62,049 nucleotides of DNA, from NCBI GenBank assembly GCA_964463485.1, contig CAYXDO010000058.1, positions 1-62,049 on the forward strand, written 5' to 3'. The notes beneath the pieces are model-generated. The model ran no database searches and had not been told where the DNA came from. It saw only the letters and a program-made list of their open reading frames with translations. This document shows, piece after piece, positions 24,234 through 32,643 of this stretch; the stretch's first letter is position 1, and each line of letters opens with the position of its first letter. This stretch comes from CAYXDO01 sp964463485 (GTDB taxonomy: Bacteria > Myxococcota > Kuafuiibacteriia > Kuafuiibacteriales > Kuafuiibacteriaceae). The translations under genes and the position numbers were made by a program.

Positions 24234-27200
24234 ATGCTCATCAAGACCGTCGCCAGGAAGTTCGACATCTCGGTCGTTCGTGCCAGGTCGGCCATTCGTG
24301 CGGCGGTCTTTCATTTTGCGTTCGTCGCCAGCGTGACCGGGATGAAGATCGCGACGAACGCGCTGTATTTGGCGCATAGGGATCCGAAGTCGCTGCCCTG
24401 GCTCTACCTGGCGACCGCGGTCGTCATCACGCTCTTGACGTCGTATTTGGGGCGGCGGCTCGGTAAGCAGTCCGCCAAGCCGTTGCTCCGCAGCAGCTTG
24501 TGGATCAGCGCGCTCGTGCTCCTCGCGCTCACGATCCCGGCGGCGCTGGACCACCGAGAAGGGCTCGGCGTGCTCTACGTCGCCGGCGAGAGCTACGCGA
24601 CGGTGTTGAGCGTCCTATTTTGGGCACGCCTGGGCGAGGTCTTCGACGTTCGATCGGCCAAGCGCGTCTTCGGAGGCATCGCCGCGCTGGGGATGGCCGG
24701 CGCGGTGGTCGCCGGCGTCTTGGCGAAGGTGCTCGCGCCTTTCGTTCCCTCGGTGACGTGGTGTTTCGTCGCCGCGCTCTCGCTGTTCGGGCTGATGCGC
24801 TTCTTGGGCAAGGAAGAGATCAGCGCGGACGTTCGGCGCGAGCGGAGCTCTCTCCGCGATGGTCTCAAGTACGCCGCGTCGGAGTCGTTCCCGCGCGCGG
24901 TGGCGGCCCTGGTGCTGCTCCTGTCGATGCTGACGGCGGCTTCGGACTTCGTCTTTCGATTTGGCGCTCATCGCTTCGAGGGCGGTCGAGAGGAGGGCTT
25001 GGCCGCGCTGTTCGGAGTCCTGAACGCCATCGTCGGCGTGCTCGCCATCGCCTTTCAGCTCACCATCACGGCCAAGCTCCTCCACCGCCTCGGCGTCTTC
25101 GTCTACCTGTCGGTGGTGCCTGCGTTGTGTGCGCTCGCTGCCTTGTGGGGCTTGGGAGAGCCGCAGCTCTTCCTCCCGCTGTTGATGCTCAAAGTATTCG
25201 AGATGATGGGCAGCTACTCGATCCATCAGCCAGGCCTGCAGCTCCTTTACAACCCCATGCCTCCAGAGGTCCGAGGCCCCGTTCGAGCGTTGATCGACGG
25301 GGCCGTCCGCAAGCTCGGAGGCGCGGTCGGAGGTGTCGTGTTGATCGCGGTGGGCGTGTTCTTGACCGCCGAGCAGCTGCTCGCGATCGTGCTGGTCGTG
25401 TCCCTGTCGTCGCTGGCCTTCTTGCGACGCCTAGAGCCGCTTTACTTGGAGGCGCTGGAGGAAAAGCTCGGAAAACGGGAACAGAAGATCCCCGCGTTCG
25501 ATCCCAGCGAGCGAGCCACGCGAAGGCAGCTCGTGCGCGCGTTGGTGGACGGCGACGAGAGGAAGACGCTCGCGGCGATCTCCGTGCTCGAACACGATCC
25601 GAAGTTCGATTTTGGCCGCCACATCACCAAGCTCATCGGGCACCCCGCAGAGGCGGTTCGAGCCAAGGCGGTGGAGCTGATTTCTTTGAACCCAAACGAA
25701 TCCTTCGCTCCGTACCTGGAGTCGGTGATCCACGGCGATGGGCGCAAGTCGCGCGCTGCGGCCGCGCGGGCGCTGCTCATCGTCAACAAGGAGCGAGCGC
25801 GGGCGGTCCTCGATCCGATCCTCGAGCGGGCGGATATCGAGCGAGACTTCGACGTGCTGGGTGCGGCCATCGTCGCCATCCTCGACCCGAGCGGCGCGCC
25901 GGGCGATCCGAAGCAGGTCGCGTTCGCCGAGCGGGTCTTGGAGCGCCTGCTCGACACGAACCACACTCAAACCTCCACCGCGCGCCGCGAGGTCGTGGAG
26001 CTGCTCGGCGGGCTCAGCGGCCGATATGCCGCAAGGCTCGCGTGGTTCTTTCGCGACACGAGCCCCGCCGTGCGCGAGGCCGCGATCGAAGCGGCCGGGC
26101 GCGCGCGCGATCCGAGCTTGCCGCCCAAGCTCGCCGAGCTCCTCGCTGATCGCGGCGTCCGGCGAATCACGCAGAAGTCGCTCGCTGCCTACGGAGACGA
26201 CGTCGTCCCCATGCTCCAGCGAATGCTCGACGATCGCCGGCTGCCGACCGCTTTTCGCTCTCAGATCCCGCGGGTGCTTCGGCAGATCGCGACGAAGCCT
26301 GCGGCCGACGCGATGCTTTATTCGAACAAAGACGACGATCCCTTCCTCATGTTCACGATCACCGAAGAGCTGTCGCGATTGAGGCGACAGCATCCCGAGA
26401 TCGAGGTCGACTCGAGCCGCGTGTACTCAGCGGCGCTTCGAAGGTTACGCGCGTCGACGCTCTACGCGCCCATGGCGGCGGACGTCGCCGTGGGACCGCA
26501 GGAGCTCGGGTTGCTCGCCCGGGCCCTCCACGACCGAGTCACCAAGAACCTCGAGACCGGGCTCCAAATCCTCGGGCTCAAGCACGGGCCTTCGCGTATG
26601 GCGATCGCCCACCGCGGCTTGGTGCGCGCAGATCCGCAGTCCGTGTCCGACGCCTTGGAGATCGTGTCGATGGCGCTCTCCGGCGAGGCCGCGCACGACG
26701 AGATCTTCGAGCACTTGGGCCGCGAGAGACCTCTGGCAGTGGGGACGCGCGCCGTCGATCGGGCCCTGTCGCTCGTCGAGGGCAACGACAAGCTGCTGGC
26801 GCGTATCGCCGAGGAGAGTCTCAAACGAATCGGAGTGACACCTCCGCCGGTGCCCGAGCCGACTTCTGGAGAACCGCTGATGTCGAATTCGATCCTGGAT
26901 AAGGTGTTCCTGCTGCAGAACGTGCAACTCTTTCGAGCGCTCACCGTCGATGAGCTGACCGCCGTGGCCGCGGTGACGACGGAGGGCCACGCTGGTCCGC
27001 GTGAAGTCGTTTACGCGGAGGGAACCGAAGGAAACTCGCTCTACGTCATCACCTCGGGTGAGATTCAACTCCTCCGCGCGGGTAAGTTGCTGCTGACGCT
27101 TCAGCCGGGTGAGTCGTTCGGTCAGACTTCGATCCTGGACGGAGGTCTTCGGCCGGTGACGGCCAAATGCGGGGACGAAGGCGTCGACTACGTGAGACTC

Positions 27201-27380
27201 GACCGCCAAGATCTCATCGACCTCCTGATGGACCGGCCGGCCCTGCTATCTGGCCTCTTCGTGGAGCTCGGAAGCCGAATTCGGGAGCTCATCGAGCTGA
27301 GTGAGCGGCAAGGGTCGGTCGCGTCCAATCAGCGCCTCACGACCGGCGCCGACACCGAGCGACCGAAAAAGGAAGACTGA
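24234..27380 (+). CDS. NTT/MFS-like membrane protein fused to HEAT repeats and a cyclic-nucleotide-binding domain
   Basis: A 1048-residue fusion. Residues about 20-420 hold roughly twelve membrane helices resembling ATP/ADP-exchanger-like (Npt1/Npt2) or MFS proteins. Residues about 425-850 are helical HEAT-like repeats (RKTLAAISVLEHD, AVRAKAVELISLNP, AVREAAIEAAGRARDPSLPP). Residues about 895-1020 form a cyclic-nucleotide-binding domain (LFRALTVDELTAVAAV, SLYVITSGEIQLL, PGESFGQTSILDGGLRPVTA); the phosphate-binding cassette is degenerate but keeps its Arg. The three-part layout suggests a transporter or scaffold gated by a nucleotide signal. The start overlaps nothing and lies 3 bp after the radical SAM gene. 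Confidence 0.85.
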   Translation: MLIKTVARKFDISVVRARSAIRAAVFHFAFVASVTGMKIATNALYLAHRDPKSLPWLYLATAVVITLLTSYLGRRLGKQSAKPLLRSSLWISALVLLALTIPAALDHREGLGVLYVAGESYATVLSVLFWARLGEVFDVRSAKRVFGGIAALGMAGAVVAGVLAKVLAPFVPSVTWCFVAALSLFGLMRFLGKEEISADVRRERSSLRDGLKYAASESFPRAVAALVLLLSMLTAASDFVFRFGAHRFEGGREEGLAALFGVLNAIVGVLAIAFQLTITAKLLHRLGVFVYLSVVPALCALAALWGLGEPQLFLPLLMLKVFEMMGSYSIHQPGLQLLYNPMPPEVRGPVRALIDGAVRKLGGAVGGVVLIAVGVFLTAEQLLAIVLVVSLSSLAFLRRLEPLYLEALEEKLGKREQKIPAFDPSERATRRQLVRALVDGDERKTLAAISVLEHDPKFDFGRHITKLIGHPAEAVRAKAVELISLNPNESFAPYLESVIHGDGRKSRAAAARALLIVNKERARAVLDPILERADIERDFDVLGAAIVAILDPSGAPGDPKQVAFAERVLERLLDTNHTQTSTARREVVELLGGLSGRYAARLAWFFRDTSPAVREAAIEAAGRARDPSLPPKLAELLADRGVRRITQKSLAAYGDDVVPMLQRMLDDRRLPTAFRSQIPRVLRQIATKPAADAMLYSNKDDDPFLMFTITEELSRLRRQHPEIEVDSSRVYSAALRRLRASTLYAPMAADVAVGPQELGLLARALHDRVTKNLETGLQILGLKHGPSRMAIAHRGLVRADPQSVSDALEIVSMALSGEAAHDEIFEHLGRERPLAVGTRAVDRALSLVEGNDKLLARIAEESLKRIGVTPPPVPEPTSGEPLMSNSILDKVFLLQNVQLFRALTVDELTAVAAVTTEGHAGPREVVYAEGTEGNSLYVITSGEIQLLRAGKLLLTLQPGESFGQTSILDGGLRPVTAKCGDEGVDYVRLDRQDLIDLLMDRPALLSGLFVELGSRIRELIELSERQGSVASNQRLTTGADTERPKKED

Positions 27381-27449
27381 TCGCGGTTCGACGTCCCGGT
27401 TCTTGAACACCCTTACGTTTGCCCGGCAATCGTAGTAAGGACCCCCCTC

Positions 27450-28283
27450 ATGACGAAGCGTTTGTCGAGCGGTCCATCTCCAACCAAGGCGTCCGAGGCT
27501 TGGACGCGTGGCTTTGCCGCCGCGGTGCGCGAGGCCGCCGGTGACAGCGGCAGACTCACTGCCAAGAAAGCCAAGGCCATGACGGGCCCTTACGCCGACA
27601 ATGCCCAGAACTTCTTCGAGAAGGCCGGGCGGAGCTGGGCCAGCGTCGACACCGTGATCGCCTCGGGCCGGCGTTACGTTCAGCGTGAGACCGAAGAGGC
27701 CGCCGGGTCCGACAAGAAACTCTCGGCCGTCGACATCCGCAAGCTCCCCGACGACCTGTCCGGTGACATCTTGGCGCTGCAAGGCAAGGCCGCACCCAAG
27801 GCCGACAAGCCGAGCGTGACCAAAGGCCTGGAGGACGCGGTCAAGGCAGCGAATGTCGAAGGGCTCAATGACTACGGGAAGTGGTTCGACGTCCAAACCT
27901 ACCCGAAGTCGAAGTCGCGCGAGGATATCTTGCGAACGATCGTCGGCTACGACGATCTCAGCGACCAAGAGGTGAACGACTGGTTCTCGTCTACCAAGGG
28001 TCCCGCGGCCGTCAAAGGATTCGCGGAGATCATGCGAGACGTCGGCAAGGAGGAGCTCGAGAACCGCGAGGTGGACGAGCCGCTCAACGGCGAGGCGGCC
28101 AAGGCGCTCTTCGACGGAGTCGCCGACAGTGTGCAAAAGAGCGTCGTTCCCGCCAAGCTGAAGGGTGTCGAGCTCCTCGAGCACAGCATCGCCGAGGACG
28201 GCGACACCGCGCACAGCCTACTCATCGCGAAGAAGAAAGACGACAGTTGGCTCGTCGTTTCGTACTCCGACTTTCCGTTCTGA
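27450..28283 (+). CDS. Hypothetical protein, unknown function
   Basis: A 277-residue soluble, charged protein with no signal peptide or membrane helix. The first 110 residues are Ala/Lys-rich (TAKKAKAMTGPYADNAQNFF, YVQRETEEAAG). The second half has a compact look, with LNDYGKWFDVQTYP, DDLSDQEVNDWFSS and a beta-rich end LLIAKKKDDSWLVVSYSDF. I do not recognise a family. ATG at 27450 follows TAAGGACC at a workable distance. It lies between the HEAT transporter and the convergent SctJ-like gene, one base from the latter's stop. Confidence 0.72.
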   Translation: MTKRLSSGPSPTKASEAWTRGFAAAVREAAGDSGRLTAKKAKAMTGPYADNAQNFFEKAGRSWASVDTVIASGRRYVQRETEEAAGSDKKLSAVDIRKLPDDLSGDILALQGKAAPKADKPSVTKGLEDAVKAANVEGLNDYGKWFDVQTYPKSKSREDILRTIVGYDDLSDQEVNDWFSSTKGPAAVKGFAEIMRDVGKEELENREVDEPLNGEAAKALFDGVADSVQKSVVPAKLKGVELLEHSIAEDGDTAHSLLIAKKKDDSWLVVSYSDFPF

Positions 28284-28284
28284 C

Positions 28285-29214
28285 TCATCGCTGCGATGCC
28301 GTCACTCGCGTGAGCTCCTCGCGGTAGCGAAGCGCTCTGAGGGCCGCCAACACAGCCAGGCCAGCCACGAGAGCAGAGAACACGGTCGCGAGGACGAGCA
28401 TCGTCTGGAGGCGCGCGCGCGATGCTTCCGGGACTTCCAAACCCAAGAAGCGACTCAGTCGCGCCTCGGCCGGAGTGACTTCGGGGTTCGGTACCAGGAA
28501 CACTTCCACGTCCGAGGCGCGCAGCGACGGGAGAGAAGCGCGGACGAGGCCGCGAACCGCTTCGGTCGGAACCACCGGCTCGCCTGACTTGGTCGGTCTG
28601 AAGATCAGCACCACGGTCGCGCTCGGGCGCGGAATGGGTCGCGTCTCGTCTGGCAACACCTCGGGGGGAGGAATCGAGACCTGAACGATCGCGTCGAGCA
28701 CGCCCGGAAGCCTCCGCAGCTCGTTGGTGAGTGACCCTTCGATGCCCGCCTTCTGCTTCGATAACTCCGCCGTAGCCGAGGGGACGATGCTTTGGCCGGA
28801 AAGGTCGGCGAGATCCTTTCGCCGCGCCCTGGGCAGATGGTGGGACACCAACGTCTGATACGCCCGCTCTCGGTCCGCTCTGGGCACGTGGACGTCGAAC
28901 GCTTGCTGTCGCGCCGAACCCGAGCTCCCTCGCTTCTCTGCGTCGATGCCGGACGTGATGAGAAGCTCGAGAATCTCGAGGGTATCATGTTGGTCGAGCC
29001 CTTCTACGAGGGGCTCCGTCGTGCACGCCGAGCTCAACAGAAAGACGAACAAACCTCTGCCCCTTGGGTTTGAACCCCTTGGGTTTGAACCCCTTGGGCT
29101 CCAACCCCTTGGGCTCCAACCCTTTGGGCTCGAACCCAGGGCAGCAACTCGGATCTTTCTTGAATTCGACGGAGGCTTGGGGGGAGAGGTGAACGGATCG
29201 ACGTCGCTCCTCAT
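28285..29214 (-). CDS. SctJ/YscJ-FliF family lipoprotein (type III secretion inner-ring component), orphan
   Basis: A lipoprotein with the ring-building YscJ/FliF domain. After the lipobox LLSSAC comes TTEPLVEGLDQHDTLEILEL and ITSGIDAEKR, the hallmark first helix and loop of SctJ. LRRLPGVLDAIVQVSIPPPE and PSATVVLIFRP are the second ring-building motif. A C-terminal membrane helix (LVLATVFSALVAGLAVLAAL) completes the fold. The start is unclear: ATG 29214 gives 309 residues with a repeat-encoded N-terminus, while TTG 29052 gives 255 residues, nearer the usual 245, but a short signal. No other secretion genes are in the window. Confidence 0.75.
   Translation of the reverse strand: MRSDVDPFTSPPKPPSNSRKIRVAALGSSPKGWSPRGWSPRGSNPRGSNPRGRGLFVFLLSSACTTEPLVEGLDQHDTLEILELLITSGIDAEKRGSSGSARQQAFDVHVPRADRERAYQTLVSHHLPRARRKDLADLSGQSIVPSATAELSKQKAGIEGSLTNELRRLPGVLDAIVQVSIPPPEVLPDETRPIPRPSATVVLIFRPTKSGEPVVPTEAVRGLVRASLPSLRASDVEVFLVPNPEVTPAEARLSRFLGLEVPEASRARLQTMLVLATVFSALVAGLAVLAALRALRYREELTRVTASQR
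29062..29136. repeat. Five tandem 15-bp repeats at the 5' end of the SctJ-like gene
   Basis: Five copies of a 15-bp unit, CCTTGGGTTTGAACC or CCTTGGGCTCCAACC with small changes, lie head to tail. Read on the minus strand in the long SctJ frame they encode SPKGWSPRGWSPRG-type pentapeptides just ahead of the signal peptide. The array may be leader DNA rather than coding sequence. Confidence 0.9.
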
Positions 29215-29295
29215 GATGAGTATGAACCGGTGACCTGGACGACGCGCATGTGACACGGGCACCTCCACCCTGCGACCGCGTGGTATGATCCATCC

Positions 29296-30066
29296 GTGCG
29301 TTGGCTCCCACTGCTCCTCCTCGCAGCCCCAGTCACGTCGCTCGCAGAAACGCCGAGTCCGGACCGCCTCTACCTGACCGGCATCCAGTCCATGCTCGCA
29401 AAGCAATACGGACCCGCGATCTCCGCCTATCAGGAGCTCCTGAAGACGCCGCAGATCCCGGAGTGGCTCCGCCTGGCCGCTGAAGCCGACCTCGCCTACG
29501 CGTCGTTTGCGTCCAAGGACAAAGTGAAGGGCTTCGAACACCTGGCGAAGGCCATCGAGCTCGGCTTCAACGACGACGAGATGATCCGGACCGATCCCGT
29601 CTATGCGCCGTTTCGACGAGATCCCGAATTGGTCGCGCTCTATTCGAAGATCCGCGTGTCCGACGCCGATCGCGCCGAATTGGCGTGGCTCAAGCGAGAG
29701 GCCGAGCAGGTCGCTACGGACACCAACGCCTTGCTGTACGAGAGTGAGTCTCGGATCGACTTGTTCTTCACGGATGTCGTGCAGTCCGCGCTTCCCAACC
29801 GTCAGTTTCAGTCCCTGTGGGTAGGTGTTTCGCGGAATATCGTCGCGTTGCTCCAAGATCTGAGCCGTCGGGCGGTCGTGGACGCGGACTATCGACGCAT
29901 CCTCGAGACCGGGACACGAATCTATGCGGACGTGGACGCCATCGCCATCGCCCAGGCCGAAGCGACCAAGCGCACCGATCAGCGACGCCAGCAAGTGCGG
30001 GCGCGCGCGTTTTCGGTCTCTCCCGACGCCACGATCGACCTACGGGCGCCGCCTCCGCTGAAGTGA
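29296..30066 (+). CDS. Exported helical (TPR-like) protein, unknown function
   Basis: A 256-residue protein with a signal peptide (RWLPLLLLAAPVTSLAETPS; cleavage likely after SLA). The mature part is helical, with a TPR-like start (LYLTGIQSMLAKQYGPAISA, WLRLAAEADLAYASFA) and a later region rich in acidic and Arg residues. No conserved catalytic motif was seen. It starts at GTG 29296, 81 bp from the oppositely oriented SctJ-like gene, so the two may share a promoter region. A periplasmic scaffold is possible. Confidence 0.72.
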   Translation: MRWLPLLLLAAPVTSLAETPSPDRLYLTGIQSMLAKQYGPAISAYQELLKTPQIPEWLRLAAEADLAYASFASKDKVKGFEHLAKAIELGFNDDEMIRTDPVYAPFRRDPELVALYSKIRVSDADRAELAWLKREAEQVATDTNALLYESESRIDLFFTDVVQSALPNRQFQSLWVGVSRNIVALLQDLSRRAVVDADYRRILETGTRIYADVDAIAIAQAEATKRTDQRRQQVRARAFSVSPDATIDLRAPPPLK

Positions 30067-30188
30067 GACGGCCGAGGCAAGCTCGTGAGCCGGAGCGCAA
30101 CTCATCGACCCGAGTAAGGGACTTCCAAGCAAAACGTGAACCCAATCGATCGGCCTTGATCGCAGAATTGCGATCTCTACTCTTGGTT

Positions 30189-30253
30189 CCGGACACCCTG
30201 AGCTTGTCGAAGGGCCGGTTCGCAAGGCCCCTCGACAGGCTCGGGGTGACCGG
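30189..30253. repeat. Long extragenic palindrome
   Basis: A 65-bp imperfect palindrome with arms CACCCTGAGCTTGTCGAAGG and its complement with three changes, extended by CCGG at both ends, around a short loop. The core (CTGAGC-TGTCGA) is of a kind I recall recurring between genes in many bacterial genomes. It lies between genes ending at 30066 (plus) and 30320 (minus), where it may also stop transcription from both sides. Confidence 0.8.
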
Positions 30254-30319
30254 ACTCATCGAATTGAGAACTTCACCACCAAGGCGCTCGGATCCACCTT
30301 CCGCCTGCAAGTTCCTAAC

Positions 30320-30778
30320 TCAGTCTTCGGTTGCGAGCGCTTCGACTCGACTCCAGCTCATGATCTCGTCGCGTTCGCCCGGCGGAGAGTACTCGGCGCC
30401 GATTTGCCTGGCCGCCTGTTGGACCAGCGGCGTGGCGATGCCTTCGAGGTCCTCGAGCTCTTCGACGTCGTAGGCCAGTGCCAACACCACGTACTGAAAC
30501 GCCTCGTAGAGCTCCATCGCCTGGGCTCTTTGGCCGGATCCCAAAGCCGCCGCATAACGTTCCATCAGCGCCTTCATAAGAGGCTCGAGCTCGGCCCGCC
30601 GCTCGAGGCTTCGCTCGATCGTGTCGAACATGCGCAAGGGCTTCGGCGTCGGCGGCTTGGCCGCCTCGACCAAGTCACATCCACAGTAACGGCACCGAGT
30701 CACGCGGGGCGGACCAGACCGCCCGAGGATCGCGTGACACTTCGGACAGGAAAAGAACTCGGGTGCCGAGGCCCTCAC
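30320..30778 (-). CDS. Zinc-ribbon protein, unknown function
   Basis: A 152-residue protein. The N-terminus forms a zinc ribbon: FFSCPKCHAILG and VTRCRYCGCDL give two CxxC pairs near residues 11-14 and 29-32. The rest is helical and acidic (AELEPLMKALMERYAAALGS, VEELEDLEGIATPLVQQAA). Its GTG start overlaps the glmS stop (GTGA), so it is translationally coupled to glmS. Zinc ribbons often bind nucleic acid or proteins; no clear role can be given. Confidence 0.75.
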   Translation of the reverse strand: MRASAPEFFSCPKCHAILGRSGPPRVTRCRYCGCDLVEAAKPPTPKPLRMFDTIERSLERRAELEPLMKALMERYAAALGSGQRAQAMELYEAFQYVVLALAYDVEELEDLEGIATPLVQQAARQIGAEYSPPGERDEIMSWSRVEALATED

Positions 30779-32607
30779 TCCACGGTCACGCTCTTCGCGA
30801 GATTTCTGGGTTGGTCGACGTCCGTGCCGTTGAGATCCGCCACGTGATAGGCCAAGAGCTGCAGGGGCACGACGTTGATGATGGGATCGAGCAGCGGAAT
30901 CGATCGGGGAACGAAGAGGACGTTCTGCGACAGAGACTTCACCCGCGAGTCACCTTCGGTCGCGATGAGTATCAGCTTCCCGTTTCGAGCGCGCACCTCC
31001 TCCATGTTCGAGAAGGTTTTTTGGTATACCGGATTTTCCGTGAGGATTCCGACGACGGGCATGTTTTCGTCGATCAGCGCGATCGGCCCGTGTTTCATCT
31101 CGCCGGCCGCGTACCCCTCCGCGTGAATGTACGAGATCTCCTTCAGCTTCAGGGCACCTTCGAGAGCGATCGGGAAATTAGGGCCTCTGCCGAGGAAGAG
31201 GAAGTCGCGCGCTTTCATGGTGCTGCGCGCGATGGCGACGACTTCGTTTTCTCGCCGAAGCACGTCCTCGAGCTGCTTGGGCACCTCCCGCAGGTGTCCG
31301 AGCAGCTCGCGAGCCTTCTCCTGCGAGAGTACGCCGCGGGCCCGGCCGAGGTGAACGGCGAGCAGAAACAGCGCTACGAGCTGAGTCGTGAAAGCCTTGG
31401 TCGAGGCCACGCCGATCTCGGGCCCGGCATGAGTGTACATGACTCCGCCCGAACCGATGCACTCCCTCGCGATCGACGACTCGATGACGTTACACACCGA
31501 GAAGACCATGGCGCCGTGCGCCTTGGCGTCTTTGATCGCCGCGAGTGTATCAGCGGTCTCGCCGGACTGGGAGATCGCCAGGACGCCGAGGCCTTCCTCG
31601 AAGATGGGCTCTCTGTAGCGGAGCTCGCTCGCGAGATCGCACTCCACGGGGATGCGTGCGATCGACTCGATCATGAGCTTACCCACGAGACCCGCGTGGT
31701 AGCTGGTCCCGCAGGCGGTCACGACGAGTCGCTGGAGCTTCTTGATGTCGCCGAGCTTCACGCCGTCGAGGTGCACGGTCGCGTCCTCCATCGACACGCG
31801 GCCCCGAATGGTGTCGGCGATGGCCACGGGCTGCTCGTGAATCTCCTTGTGCATGAAATGTTTGTGGCCACCCTTTTCCGCCATCACGGGTGACCACTCG
31901 ATACGTTTGCAAGTCGGCTGAACGGGCGTGCCATCGATCTTGGTGACTTCGATGCCAGCACGACTCACCACCGCGAGCTGCCCGTCTTCCAAGAAGACGC
32001 AGTCGCGAGTATGAGTGAGCAGCGCTGGGATATCCGAGGCCACGAAGCTCTCACCCTTGCCGAGCCCCAACACGATCGGGGAGGCGCTCTTCGCCGTGAT
32101 GAGTATGTTCGGCGTACCCTCGTGCATCAGTACGAAGGCGTAGGCGCCTCGGATCTCCGAGAGCGCCTTGCGCACGGCGGGCACGAACTCGAGGCCGCGG
32201 TCGATGTGGGAGGCCACGAGGTGAGCCATGACTTCGGTGTCTGTCTCACTCTTGAAGATCCTCCCTGCGGCGGTGAGGCTTCGGCGCAGCTCGAGGTAGT
32301 TCTCGATGATTCCGTTGTGAACCACCGTCACGCCGCCCGCGGTGTGCGGGTGCGCGTTCTCTTCAGAGGGCCGGCCATGAGTTGCCCAGCGCGTGTGGCC
32401 GATCCCGATGGTGCCGCTGAGGGGGCGCTCCATCAGTTGAGCGTCGAGGTTGCGGAGCTTGCCGACGGTCCGGCGACACTCGGTCTTTCCGTTCGAAAGC
32501 ACCGCGATGCCCGCGGAGTCGTACCCGCGGTATTCGAGCTTCCGGAGGCCCTCCACGATGATCGAAGGAGCGTCCTTGTCTCCGATGTATCCGACGATGC
32601 CGCACAT
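30775..32607 (-). CDS. glmS: Glutamine-fructose-6-phosphate aminotransferase (isomerising)
   Basis: A 610-residue enzyme that makes glucosamine 6-phosphate for peptidoglycan and LPS. MCGIVGYIGDKDAP places the catalytic Cys at position 2 of the class II glutaminase domain. HTRWATHGRPSEENAHPH is the glutamine-binding loop. Two SIS domains follow (ACGTSYHAGLVGK, AISQSGETADTLAAIKDAK). The end DLNGTDVDQPRNLAKSVTVE is the universal GlmS C-terminus. The length is normal. It is followed by the overlapping zinc-ribbon gene and preceded 36 bp upstream by glmU, so the pathway's first and last enzymes are together. I saw no glmS riboswitch. Confidence 0.97.
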   Translation of the reverse strand: MCGIVGYIGDKDAPSIIVEGLRKLEYRGYDSAGIAVLSNGKTECRRTVGKLRNLDAQLMERPLSGTIGIGHTRWATHGRPSEENAHPHTAGGVTVVHNGIIENYLELRRSLTAAGRIFKSETDTEVMAHLVASHIDRGLEFVPAVRKALSEIRGAYAFVLMHEGTPNILITAKSASPIVLGLGKGESFVASDIPALLTHTRDCVFLEDGQLAVVSRAGIEVTKIDGTPVQPTCKRIEWSPVMAEKGGHKHFMHKEIHEQPVAIADTIRGRVSMEDATVHLDGVKLGDIKKLQRLVVTACGTSYHAGLVGKLMIESIARIPVECDLASELRYREPIFEEGLGVLAISQSGETADTLAAIKDAKAHGAMVFSVCNVIESSIARECIGSGGVMYTHAGPEIGVASTKAFTTQLVALFLLAVHLGRARGVLSQEKARELLGHLREVPKQLEDVLRRENEVVAIARSTMKARDFLFLGRGPNFPIALEGALKLKEISYIHAEGYAAGEMKHGPIALIDENMPVVGILTENPVYQKTFSNMEEVRARNGKLILIATEGDSRVKSLSQNVLFVPRSIPLLDPIINVVPLQLLAYHVADLNGTDVDQPRNLAKSVTVE

Positions 32608-32643
32608 GATGTGAACTCCTGCTGCAATGACCGCGCCGCTGAC

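Noticed and set aside
29215..29994. Upstream extension of the SctJ frame towards 29994
   Set aside because: It is antisense to the exported protein gene, and the SctJ signal peptide lies far downstream.
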